The notes under the pieces: model-generated
What the model saw: only the letters and a program-made list of their open reading frames with translations
Told to the model about the DNA's origin: nothing
Databases searched by the model: none
Shown: piece by piece, positions 8,694 through 14,903 of the stretch
Position numbering within the stretch: position 1 is the stretch's first letter
Layout: each line of letters opens with the position of its first letter
Assembly: GCA_963810055.1 (NCBI GenBank)
Contig: CAWEME010000070.1
Location: 1 to 36,446, forward strand
Direction of reading: 5' to 3'
DNA: 36,446 bases
Origin: REEB95 sp963810055
Lineage (GTDB): Bacteria; Pseudomonadota; Alphaproteobacteria; ATCC43930; CGMCC-115725
Program-made: the position numbers and the translations under genes

Positions 8694-8925
8694 AATAACC
8701 CAGGCTCAATGCAGGGCGGCGCGCTCATTGCTCGGGTGGTCACAAGATGCCCTCGAGGAAGCTAGCAAGGTTGCGAAGAAGACAATCGCTGACTTTGAAA
8801 GAGGTGCCCGAATTCCGCGACCACGCACACTCATTGATTTACGCCGTGCCCTCGAAGCAGCCGGTGTGATTTTCCTCGATGGGAACGGCGAGGGCCCAGG
8901 CGTACGGCTTAAGCGGCACTCGTAA
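8644..8925 (+). CDS. Small XRE-family HTH regulator
   Basis: Compact Cro/CI-type DNA-binding protein. The helix-turn-helix lies in QCRAARSLLGWSQDALEE, then KKTIADFERGARIPRP, followed by LRRALEAAGVIFLDGNGEG and VRLKR, a tail common to many rhizobial XRE proteins. The start is uncertain: ATGs occur at 8644, 8647 and 8656 and a TTG at 8671, none with a good ribosome binding site. The perfect operator dyad lies inside the frame if any of these is used. The conserved fold begins only at ITQAQC, so initiation close to the operator, with self-repression, is plausible. The last third of this gene recurs three more times in the window as fragments. Confidence 0.8.
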   Translation: MMPEMSTSKLSNNINNVITQAQCRAARSLLGWSQDALEEASKVAKKTIADFERGARIPRPRTLIDLRRALEAAGVIFLDGNGEGPGVRLKRHS

Positions 8926-8948
8926 AATGGGTTCGTTTCGCAAATTCG
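8911..8948 (+). repeat. XRE-trailer direct repeat, copy A
   Basis: 38-base segment running from the last codons of the XRE gene into its trailer and ending GTTTCGCAAATTCG. A copy with a few substitutions lies at 9144-9181, and a related one follows the decayed XRE tail at 14460-14498. Confidence 0.7.
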
Positions 8949-9011
8949 TAGCAACGAAAAATATCAGCCAACAAATGAATTTTGCAAAACGAATCCATTA
9001 GGTTGATCGCC

Positions 9012-9122
9012 ATGGCAAAACTCGATGATGAAGATTTCGCCCAAGTGATACGCTTGAGCGAGGCCGAGCTGCTCGCCGATGCCAAAGTCCATGAGAATAC
9101 GAAAGCTTATTTCAGGTCTTGA
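9012..9122 (+). CDS. 36-residue ORF ending in the ENTKAYFR motif
   Basis: A short frame beginning MAKLDDEDFAQVIRLSEAEL and ending KVHENTKAYFRS. An AGG lies 10 bases before the ATG. The same C-terminal sequence, with matching DNA, recurs at 11833-11901, so the reading frame has been kept in two copies. Function is unknown. It is acidic at the N terminus and lies between two copies of the XRE-trailer repeat, which suggests it travels with that element. It could instead be the stump of a longer gene. Confidence 0.45.
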   Translation: MAKLDDEDFAQVIRLSEAELLADAKVHENTKAYFRS

Positions 9123-9143
9123 TCGCAGTTTAGCCGGCAGCCT

Positions 9144-9181
9144 AAGCGGCAATCATAAAATGGGTTCATTTCGTAAATTCG
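9144..9181 (+). repeat. XRE-trailer direct repeat, copy B
   Basis: Copy of the 8911-8948 segment, AAGCGGCAATCATAAAATGG then GTTCATTTCGTAAATTCG, but with no XRE reading frame in front of it. The two copies bracket the 36-residue ORF, as expected from tandem duplication followed by decay. Confidence 0.65.
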
Positions 9182-9193
9182 CCGTATTAAGGT

Positions 9194-9319
9194 AGCAAAC
9201 GCACTTTAGAGGTGTCGTAAGATACCTAATTGTTGAATTGCTGTCTCGTCACTCCAGTGGCCGCCTGGATACTGGCGGCCATTTTTTGCGGCATTAGCAG
9301 CAAACGCACTTAGTGGTGT
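9194..9319 (+). repeat. Direct repeat pair flanking a terminator
   Basis: AGCAAACGCACTTTAGAGGTGT at its first 20 bases (from 9194) recurs as AGCAAACGCACTTAGTGGTG (from 9299), 105 bases apart. The intrinsic terminator at 9258 lies between them, and the second copy contains the stop codon of the pilin-like ORF on the minus strand. This could be the footprint of a small insertion or duplication. Confidence 0.5.
9258..9288 (+). terminator. Intrinsic terminator
   Basis: Perfect 8-base GC-rich stem TGGCCGCC/GGCGGCCA with an 8-base loop, followed directly by TTTTTT. It is oriented for the plus strand, about 330 bases beyond the XRE stop, and could end that transcript or a short RNA from the preceding gap. 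The stem and U tract are unambiguous; the transcript is not. Confidence 0.75.
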
Positions 9320-9522
9320 TTTTGGCTTTCCTTCTCAATCGCGACCAATTCTTCTTCCGCCTTGGTGATCTCACTTAAATATCTTTGCTTAAGCTCATCG
9401 CTCGCGCCTATTGCAAGGAGGCGGCGATAGAAATCGATTAGGCGACTGAGTCCGGCGATCAGCCCGTATTCGATGGTTGAAGCGCCGGACTCATCGCGGA
9501 ACAAGCGAGAGGGGATCATCAT
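9310..9522 (-). CDS. Chimeric small protein with Flp-pilin-like N terminus
   Basis: The first 24 residues (LFRDESGASTIEYGLIAG) match the start of Flp/Fap type IVb prepilins, including DESGA and IEYGLIA. A true pilin would continue with a hydrophobic LIAVAII-type helix. Here the chain switches to LSRLIDFYRRLLAIGASDEL and a charged helical tail ending in KESQKHH. The membrane anchor needed for pilus assembly is therefore missing. GGAGC lies just before the tandem ATGs. It looks like an in-frame fusion of a pilin gene start with an unrelated small gene. Function unknown. Confidence 0.55.
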   Translation of the reverse strand: MMIPSRLFRDESGASTIEYGLIAGLSRLIDFYRRLLAIGASDELKQRYLSEITKAEEELVAIEKESQKHH

Positions 9523-9635
9523 GCTCCGCGCACCCAGGAGAAACGTAGAGATAGCTTTACAATCGGTCTAATTTCCTAAGCCATTCTTAAAACCAGCATT
9601 TGCCTAAATACAAAGATTAGGCGTAGGTTTCTCCC

Positions 9636-9839
9636 ATGCGCTGTTATTTCATGAAATTAGGCCATATCATTAAAGTAAAACTTTTGGACATTTCGCCCAA
9701 GGCGAACGATCTGAAAGATGCGACGGCTATCAAACAAGCCGCGATCCTATTTAGCGAATGCAAAGACAAATCCGATGGGTTCGAAATATGGGAGCGCGAG
9801 CGGTTCGTTTATCGTCATGTGCCTCTTAAGAACGCCTAA
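9636..9839 (+). CDS. Small hypothetical protein, paralogue of the next gene
   Basis: 67 residues, unknown function. The pattern YFxK..., AIKQAAILF, then GFEIWERERFVYRH resembles small rhizobial proteins of about 70-90 residues that start with aromatic residues and end with an E-W/I-W motif. The convergent gene at 9894-10175 has the same layout (YYFFDKAD, AAIAEGSLLL, AVEIWQDEQF), so the two look like diverged paralogues. An alternative start is the ATG at 9651. The ribosome binding site is weak. Confidence 0.55.
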   Translation: MRCYFMKLGHIIKVKLLDISPKANDLKDATAIKQAAILFSECKDKSDGFEIWERERFVYRHVPLKNA

Positions 9840-9893
9840 TAAATTCAAACTGACCACTACTAATCTGCCGATAGGACGGCTCAGGAATAGCGC

Positions 9894-10175
9894 CTAGGAC
9901 ACCTTTGTATCGAGAGAAAACATCGGATGGGTACGAAGTGAATTATCCGATGTTCTTGTCGTGACATAAGAAGCGCCGTCGCGTCTTTCACCGCCGATAA
10001 ATTGTTCGTCTTGCCAAATCTCAACAGCGACCACCGCTGGCTCCTTCATGATAAGAAGCAAAGACCCCTCAGCAATGGCTGCTCTATCATTAAAACATTG
10101 AACGCAGTCGCCGCCTTTGAGGCGGTCAGCTTTATCGAAAAAATAATAGCGATAGAGAGACATCAGATTTTCCAA
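9894..10175 (-). CDS. Small hypothetical protein of the same family
   Basis: 93 residues beginning MENLMSLYRYYFFDKADRLK; the internal Met (MSLYRYYF) may be the real start. It shares the aromatic start, the central AIAxxxxLL and the EIWQDEQF motif with the convergent gene at 9636. Function unknown. It is convergent with its paralogue, with a gap of about 54 bases, and both sit inside the XRE-tail repeat region. Confidence 0.55.
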   Translation of the reverse strand: MENLMSLYRYYFFDKADRLKGGDCVQCFNDRAAIAEGSLLLIMKEPAVVAVEIWQDEQFIGGERRDGASYVTTRTSDNSLRTHPMFSLDTKVS

Positions 10176-10267
10176 CTCTAGGTTGCCGGAGCCTAGTTTT
10201 GAAAACCTAAAAGTATCTTAACGAAGCTGCTTAGCCTTCTATCGATGAGATGGCTTGACGGCCAAAA

Positions 10268-10372
10268 TGCTGGCAATGCGCCGCGTCCTCTAAGCTGCCG
10301 GCGCAATATTCATCGATGGGAATGGCGAGGGGCCGAGTGTGCAGCTCAGGAAGCGACCGTCAGCATTTTAGG
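10268..10372 (+). pseudogene. Decayed XRE 3' fragment with nonsense codon
   Basis: Translates as MLAMRRVL-stop-AAGAIFIDGNGEGPS...LRKRP, aligning with the last third of the intact XRE at 8644 (LRRALEAAGVIFLDGNGEGP). An in-frame TAA replaces the Glu codon, and the HTH-encoding half is missing. A trailer reading TTGGGTTCGTTTCTAAAAT follows, related to the 8911 repeat. It is the main content of the 340-base gap between 10176 and 10515. Confidence 0.75.
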
Positions 10373-10515
10373 CTCGCGCATTGGGTTCGTTTCTAAAATA
10401 AAATAATCGACTTAATCAATCGGTAAGCGCCAATGAAGTTGCACATAAGGTTCAGCGAACACTGCACGCATCAGATCGTCCTACTCCATAAGCCCGCGCA
10501 AATACTGAAATCAAA

Positions 10516-11634
10516 TTATAGATGAACCGAATTTTCCCTCGCATCGGTTTTACCGAGTTCAAAGGGTTCCCCTGGGAAAGCATCACTCGCCTGAGCAAGA
10601 TAGGTATAAGCGCGAGGTCCCATTGAGACGTTGCGGTCATTGCTAAAGGAAGATGAGATGGCGGCCGGTGGCGGATAGGCATAACAGAAGCCTTGGCGGC
10701 GCAGGGCCCGCTGGGCGTCGCGGTAGTCGAAATAGCCATAGAGCCAAAGCGCGGCCTCGCCGCGCTGGATACGTTCCCACTCTGGCTCGGTGACCGGGTT
10801 GGGACGCTCAATCGAGAATTGCTGTCGCGCCTCAACATTCAAAGGCGCGGCCCGACGTTCCACTGCCTCGGCAGGGTAGGTGGGCATGGGCGGCAGGGCG
10901 CGCTCGACTGCCAGCACCAGGCATCGACTCTCGATCTGGGCCTTCTCGCGCCCCTGATTGATGAAACGCAGGACGCAGAACTCCGACCCCTTGCCGATGG
11001 TGATGCCGGAACAGGCGAAGGGCAAACTGGTCCCGGTTTCGGCGGGACTAGACGGCGGCCGGGGTGCCGTGCCGGGCGGGCCGGCGGCGCTACGCGGCGG
11101 CGGGGGTGGCGGTGGCTCGGATCGCCCCCGCGTCAGCAGCCACAGCAGAAGCAGCAGCAGGACCAGCAAGCCCAGATCGACATACCAATAATCCCGCCAA
11201 TCCTCGATCACGGCAAAAGCCGAGGCGATCAGTCCCGGCTGGGCGGTTTCGGGCGACGTCGCGGCGGACGGGGCCGGCGGTGCGGGTGCAGGCGCTGGCG
11301 GCGGAGCGGGCGCGGGCACCGGTGCCGGCACGGGCGGTGGCGTCACCGCGGGGGCCGGCGGCGCAGCGGGGATCGCCGCCGCGACTTTCGGCACTGGCGG
11401 TTTAGCCGCTACGTGTTTTTTGACGACGGGCTTCGGCGCCGGCGCGGCTTGCGGCGCCTGCGCTTGAGGCGGAACGGCGGGTGAAACGGTCTGCGCTTGA
11501 GCGGACGGCGGCACGGCTTGTATCGCCGCGGGTGACGGCGGCGGCGCCACCGGTGCAGTCGCAGCGCAACCGCTCGCGGCGATCAGCAATCCAACCAGAC
11601 AAAATATTCTGAACACGCAGCCCCCGCCGTTCAT
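10516..11634 (-). CDS. Proline/alanine-rich lipoprotein with internal TM helix
   Basis: Envelope protein of unknown function, 372 residues. A lipoprotein signal ends in the lipobox LIAASGC (Cys about residue 23). Residues about 25-145 are a low-complexity Pro/Ala linker with repeated PAPAP. A hydrophobic Leu-rich helix follows (about 152-168, YVDLGLLVLLLLLLWLL), then a second Pro-rich stretch and a folded C-terminal domain (about 195-335) with CVLRFINQGREKAQI, LPPMPTYPAEAVERR and a terminal YGYFDYRDAQRALRRQGFC. That domain resembles uncharacterised rhizobial membrane proteins with an N.G..A and YRD...GFC pattern. A lipid anchor plus a transmembrane helix is unusual; the linker could span the periplasm. 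Confidence 0.75.
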   Translation of the reverse strand: MNGGGCVFRIFCLVGLLIAASGCAATAPVAPPPSPAAIQAVPPSAQAQTVSPAVPPQAQAPQAAPAPKPVVKKHVAAKPPVPKVAAAIPAAPPAPAVTPPPVPAPVPAPAPPPAPAPAPPAPSAATSPETAQPGLIASAFAVIEDWRDYWYVDLGLLVLLLLLLWLLTRGRSEPPPPPPPRSAAGPPGTAPRPPSSPAETGTSLPFACSGITIGKGSEFCVLRFINQGREKAQIESRCLVLAVERALPPMPTYPAEAVERRAAPLNVEARQQFSIERPNPVTEPEWERIQRGEAALWLYGYFDYRDAQRALRRQGFCYAYPPPAAISSSFSNDRNVSMGPRAYTYLAQASDAFPGEPFELGKTDARENSVHL

Positions 11635-11733
11635 AGTCTCCCGCTCCCCGGCAATTATGGCGGTGCAACGGGATTTGCAGGATTCATTTATTTGCTTCTG
11701 ATTTAAATTCGGGCATTCAGTAAGTATGAGTCA

Positions 11734-11763
11734 ATCAGAATATGATCTATCAGAATATTATCT
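11734..11763 (+). repeat. 15-base tandem repeat (two units)
   Basis: ATCAGAATATGATCT is followed directly by ATCAGAATATTATCT (14 of 15 identical) and a degenerate third AT-rich unit. It lies about 100 bases upstream of the minus-strand lipoprotein gene, in an A+T-rich stretch, and could be part of its promoter region. Confidence 0.55.
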
Positions 11764-11832
11764 ATTAAATATTAGTGTCACAAAACTACGGACGCTATTC
11801 ATTTGGACACCCAACATAATGATTATCGCTGA

Positions 11833-11901
11833 ATGAGCGAGTCCGAGCTGCTCGCCAATGCCAACGTCCAAGAGAATACGAAGGCTTATTTCAGGACTTA
11901 A
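11833..11901 (+). pseudogene. Second copy of the ENTKAYFR small ORF (5' truncated)
   Basis: Encodes MSESELLANANVQENTKAYF and two more residues, matching the last 22 residues of the ORF at 9012-9122 at both DNA and protein level. The first 14 codons are absent. Conservation of the frame despite DNA drift suggests past coding, or very recent duplication. Confidence 0.5.
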
Positions 11902-11924
11902 TTTTAATACGCCCTAATCTATGC

Positions 11925-12272
11925 CTACGCCGCTGCATGGTCGGACCGTACCGACCTGATCTTTGCAAGCTTAACGCGAAGCTTTTGCTGGGCATGCCAA
12001 AGATCGTGGCTATCCTGCATGTGCAAGAAAAGATCAGGCGCCGCGCCGGTCAGCTTGCCAAATAGAAGCGTCATGTCGGCCGTCACCCGTCCCCTGCCGT
12101 TCAGCACATTATAAAGAGCCGCACGCGTAATGCCCATCTCTCGCGCCGCCTTGGCAATGGGAAGCCTAATGTGCTCCTCGATGATTTCGCGCATCAACTC
12201 GCCAGGGTGAGCCGGAGCAACCTGAAGGGGTCGCCTAACCTGATATTCGGGTTTCTTCGCGCTGCGTGTCAT
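11925..12272 (-). CDS. higA: HigA-family antitoxin (orphan)
   Basis: DNA-binding antitoxin of the HigA/VapI type. The conserved core reads APAHPGELMREIIEE, then KAAREMGITRAALYNVLNGR and VTADMTLLFGKLTGAAPDLF with LHMQDSHDLWHAQQ, the family layout with an HTH near residues 40-60. ATG 12272 was chosen because homology begins right after it; the frame is open 10 codons further. HigB normally lies immediately upstream in the same operon, but the upstream gene here is BrnA, so no cognate HigB is visible. It may be a stranded antitoxin or may serve a distant toxin. Confidence 0.8.
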   Translation of the reverse strand: MTRSAKKPEYQVRRPLQVAPAHPGELMREIIEEHIRLPIAKAAREMGITRAALYNVLNGRGRVTADMTLLFGKLTGAAPDLFLHMQDSHDLWHAQQKLRVKLAKIRSVRSDHAAA

Positions 12273-12315
12273 TTTGTTACTTCTATAAATATAAACCTTC
12301 AACGCGATAGAGCCA

Positions 12316-12576
12316 TCACGGCCCTTTACGCGGTTGCACGGCTATTTCGAGCGCCTGCCGGATGAAGCGCTGATACGGAACCCCGGCTTTAGCGGCCCTC
12401 GCTTTTACGGCGTCCAGAAGCCGGCGCGGCAAGCGCATATTTACCCGTTCGCTTTTAGGCTGGAACTCGAAGCGCATCATTCGCATCCCTGACAGATCAT
12501 ATTCCGTCAGATCTGACTTCGCGACGAACGTCTCAGCTTCCTTATCGCTTCTCAGTTTTGGCAGTTTCTTTTTCAT
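12316..12576 (-). CDS. brnA: BrnA-family antitoxin
   Basis: Ribbon-helix-helix antitoxin that neutralises and co-represses BrnT. The sequence has the usual KKKLPKLRSDKEAETFV start, SDLTEYDLSGMR, FEFQPKSERVNMRLP and a CopG-like end RLLDAVKARAAKAGVPYQRF. AAGGAGG sits exactly 9 bases before ATG 12576, which decides the start over the longer frame from 12627. The gene overlaps the end of brnT by 35 bases in the standard toxin-then-antitoxin order. The antitoxin is intact while its toxin frame is broken. Confidence 0.88.
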   Translation of the reverse strand: MKKKLPKLRSDKEAETFVAKSDLTEYDLSGMRMMRFEFQPKSERVNMRLPRRLLDAVKARAAKAGVPYQRFIRQALEIAVQPRKGP

Positions 12577-12855
12577 AGTGCCCAACCTCCTTCCGGTGCA
12601 TGTAGCGGGCGCTGATAGGACGGACAAACGTGTCGCGCCCTTTCTTCCGCAAAGTGAACACGATTAACACACCGCGTCCATCATCCGCCCATCCAATCGC
12701 CTTGAACCGTTCCTCGATTGTCGAATGCGCGGGATCCGGGAACACGGCAAGGGTCGGTAAAACAGGCTCTCGATCGTGGACAGTGAGACGCCATGCTTCT
12801 GGCATTTATCCCGGTTTCTCTTGTCCCACTCAAATCCAGCAACTCTTGGATCCAT
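12542..12855 (-). pseudogene. brnT: BrnT ribonuclease toxin, frameshifted
   Basis: BrnT is a RelE-fold ribonuclease. The N-terminal part is in one frame (MDPRVAGFEWDKRNRDKCQ, then KHGVSLSTIESLF) and the C-terminal part in another (LAVFPDPAHSTIEERFKAIG, then RPISARYMHRKEVGHYE). Together they make the full family architecture of about 104 residues. The switch occurs in a CCC run (plus-strand GGG at 12751-12753), where one missing C accounts for the break. It may be a real inactivating deletion, a sequencing error in a homopolymer, or a -1 slippage site. The antitoxin gene downstream is undamaged. Confidence 0.8.
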
Positions 12856-12903
12856 CTTTATATTAGATACTTGAGGTACATACATTTATCAATACTATAG
12901 GCT

Positions 12904-12948
12904 GGCAACGGAAACGGCCCCGGTGTGCGGCTCAGGAAGCGGCCGTAA
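12904..12948 (+). pseudogene. XRE C-terminal fragment
   Basis: Reads GNGNGPGVRLRKRP and a stop, equivalent to the last 14 residues of the XRE protein at 8644 (GNGEGPGVRLKRHS). Nothing of the HTH domain remains. It ends just before the truncated GNAT gene, so a rearrangement joined the tail of one gene to the middle of another. Confidence 0.65.
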
Positions 12949-12966
12949 GACTCCTGGGCTGGAGCA

Positions 12967-13260
12967 TTGCCACCGGCGAAGGCGAAGCGGCTGCCGCACT
13001 ATCCCGTGCCGACGGCCGTGCACGGTCGTCTCGCCGTCGATCGTGAGCAGCAAGGGCAGGGGCTTGGCGAGGCGCTGCTGCTCGATGCGATCCACCGCGT
13101 CATCCGAGCGAGTACGACGATCGCCGTGTACGCGATCATCGTCGATGCCAAGAACGAGCGCGCTCAAGCGTTCTATGAACGCTATGGCTTTCGTGCCTTT
13201 ACCAGTAAGCCGCGCCGGCTTTCCCTCCCCCTCGAAACCCTCGAGAAGCTCGGACTGTAA
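12967..13260 (+). pseudogene. N-terminally truncated GNAT acetyltransferase (TacT-like)
   Basis: Matches the C-terminal 60% of toxin-type GNAT acetyltransferases: LPHYPVPTAVHGRLAVDRE, the acetyl-CoA loop QGQGLGEALL, LDAIHRVI, VDAKNERAQAFYERYGF and a closing LPLETLEKL. Family members are about 160-175 residues; here only 97 codons follow a TTG, and a TAA at 12946 closes the frame, so the first strands are gone. No RHH antitoxin gene lies upstream. It is probably inactive, although the acetyl-CoA loop is intact. Confidence 0.75.
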
Positions 13261-13267
13261 GCTTACT

Positions 13268-13687
13268 CTAGGTCCAGGGGTTCAGGATGGATTTCAGCGA
13301 GGTCTTGAAATCCGAGACGTTGTGAGTCACGAGCGTCAGATCATGAACTTCGGCCGTCGCGGCAATGAAGGCGTCCATCGCTTCAATCGGCCTGCCGGCG
13401 GCTTCACACCGTGCGAAAATCTTCCCGCATGCATCAGCTACCGCGCCATCAACCGGCAAGATTCGATCTTCGAAACGCAAGGGTAGTTCTTCTCGCAACC
13501 ATTCATCGAGTCGCTTCCGCTTTGCGCCGGCCGGTAGCCGCTCGATCCCGTAACGAAGCTCCGCCAACGTCACGGCGCTAATGAATACACGGTCTTCGTC
13601 CACCCCCTCTGTCCAGGCGATTAGGCCTGGATTGGGTTGCGGCCTGACCCACTCCGAAACTGCATTGGTGTCGAGTAGGAAGGTCAC
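13268..13687 (-). CDS. vapC: VapC/FitB-like PIN-domain toxin
   Basis: Predicted metal-dependent ribonuclease toxin. All PIN acidic positions are visible: Asp6 in LLDTNAVSE, Glu43 in LAELRYGIE, Asp105 in MDAFIAATA, and Asn123/Asp126 in THNVSDF. The 139 residues are the standard length. The gene overlaps the Phd-type antitoxin by four bases (ATGA), the usual antitoxin-first coupling. Its target RNA cannot be predicted, though tRNA cleavage is common in the family. It converges on the GNAT remnant with only 7 bases between. Confidence 0.9.
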   Translation of the reverse strand: MTFLLDTNAVSEWVRPQPNPGLIAWTEGVDEDRVFISAVTLAELRYGIERLPAGAKRKRLDEWLREELPLRFEDRILPVDGAVADACGKIFARCEAAGRPIEAMDAFIAATAEVHDLTLVTHNVSDFKTSLKSILNPWT

Positions 13688-13938
13688 AACTCGACCTTCC
13701 GAAGACGGCCTTTGATGCGCTTGATTTTCAGCCCAGAGCCGCGAAGCGGGGAACTGGCAAAGAACTCCGCTAGGTTACCGACTCGCTTGGTTTTCCGCTG
13801 CCATTCCTCGGCCGCCACAACCACCACGGCGCTACGGCCGTGCTTGGTGATAGTCTGCGGCCCTCGGGACTTGGCCTGGTCAATGACCTCGCTGAATTTC
13901 GCCTTGGCCTCGGCGACGGTCCAGGTGCCTGTGCTCAT
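13684..13938 (-). CDS. Phd/YefM-family antitoxin
   Basis: 84-residue antitoxin with the Phd core TWTVAEAKAKFSEVIDQAK, then GPQTITKHGRSAVVVV and EEWQRK. The C-terminal tail after residue 50 is basic and would wrap the PIN toxin. GAGG lies 6 bases before the ATG. It is the first gene of the pair and probably autoregulates through the repeated AGTCA half-sites directly upstream. Confidence 0.88.
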   Translation of the reverse strand: MSTGTWTVAEAKAKFSEVIDQAKSRGPQTITKHGRSAVVVVAAEEWQRKTKRVGNLAEFFASSPLRGSGLKIKRIKGRLRKVEL

Positions 13939-13951
13939 GATCCACCTCTAA

Positions 13952-13976
13952 TGACTCAATATAGTCATAATAGTCA
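13952..13976 (-). promoter_or_regulatory. Candidate Phd operator
   Basis: TGACT-CAATAT-AGTCA (13952-13967) is an inverted repeat, and a further AGTCA half-site follows at 13972-13976, all within 40 bases upstream of the antitoxin start. Phd-type antitoxins bind short palindromes at this position, so autoregulation is likely. No further evidence. Confidence 0.45.
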
Positions 13977-14049
13977 ATATTACACGCAAATACAACAGGA
14001 GTCACACCTTCGACTTATGTTGCTGATTAGACTGAGATTCTGCCGCTAG

Positions 14050-14331
14050 GAGTTTCTTGAATCGCTCGCGCGCGATCAAGCCTGGACTGGTCTGAGAATT
14101 GGAAACGGTCTTCTACGCCAGGCGCTGATACGATGCGTCTCCAGCGCCAGGTTGATCGGCGGTCGCGCGCTTGTCGTCATTGCGCTCGACAATAAGGCCG
14201 TAAATTTCTGGAAACGGCGTGGGTTGGGCTGGCAGCTATCAACCGTCCGCGGCGTCATGCGAAACGTGCTTCGCGTCAGGCTTGGCCTCAAGGTCGTGAT
14301 CTTGTCGGCGCGGATCTACGGCATCCGCTGA
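14050..14331 (+). pseudogene. GNAT acetyltransferase remnant
   Basis: A frame open from 14050 to TGA 14329 reads LARDQAWTGLRIGNGLLRQA, then IGGRALVVIALDNKAVNFWK before RRG. This is the acetyl-CoA-binding and following helix region of a TacT-type GNAT toxin. It lacks the N-terminal half, and the last 30 residues after RRG do not match the family. It is a different lineage from the remnant at 12967, so two GNAT systems have decayed in this island. Confidence 0.6.
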
Positions 14332-14339
14332 GTCTACGC

Positions 14340-14474
14340 CAATTTGAAAGAGACACAACGGAACCTCGTCGAGCGATGATTGCGGTAATACGCCGTGTCC
14401 TTGAAACGGCCGGTGTGATCTTCATCGAAGGTAACGGCGAGGGGCCGGGCGTACGGCTAAAGCGGCGCTCGTAA
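14340..14474 (+). pseudogene. XRE 3' fragment, best preserved copy
   Basis: Reads QFERDTTEPRRAMIAVIRRV, then LETAGVIFIEGNGEGPGVRL and KRRS-stop, matching the intact XRE from its DFERG segment onward. The trailer GTTCGTTTCGCAAATT also follows. The HTH recognition region is missing. The fragment runs straight into a truncated methyltransferase about 70 bases later. Confidence 0.75.
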
Positions 14475-14543
14475 AAATGGGTTCGTTTCGCAAATTTGGA
14501 GCGACGAAGGGCATCACCCATTTGGGCAGTTAAGCAAGGCTGC

Positions 14544-14903
14544 AATCGCAGCAATGTCTGGCGCTACCACGGCGGGATATCCTTCGGTGGAGGTACGACC
14601 GATGGGGTTAATTTGCTAGACCCTCATCCGACCGTGAAACCTGCCGCATTGGTCGCCGATGCCATCATGGATTGCACCGATCAAAACGACATCGTCCTCG
14701 ATGCCTTCTTGGGCAGCGGTACGACGGTGATAGCGGCCGAGCGCACGGGAAGGCGTTGTTACGGCCTTGAACTCAAGCCGATTTACATCGACACCACTAT
14801 CCGGCGCTGGCAGTCCTATACCGGCCAAACTGCACAACACGCGGTGACCGGGAAATCCTTCGCTGAGCATGAAACCGAAGCGGAGGCGCCCCATGTCAGC
14901 TGA
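14544..14903 (+). pseudogene. DNA adenine methyltransferase, C-terminal remnant
   Basis: The last 120 residues of a beta-type site-specific methyltransferase of the ParB-methyltransferase kind: NRSNVWRYHG, HPTVKPAALVADAI, then the AdoMet-binding DAFLGSGTT and AAERTGRRCYGLEL, IRRWQSYTG. Full proteins are above 400 residues with a ParB-like front and a catalytic DPPY, both absent here. The upstream DNA is the XRE trailer, which marks a deletion junction near 14525. It overlaps the DUF5681 gene by 11 bases, a native arrangement left intact. It cannot be catalytic without motif IV. Confidence 0.85.

Noticed and set aside
10693..11484. Gly/Arg-rich 263-codon frame opposite the lipoprotein gene
   Set aside because: Low-complexity mirror of the Pro/Ala linker; no family features and no ribosome binding site.
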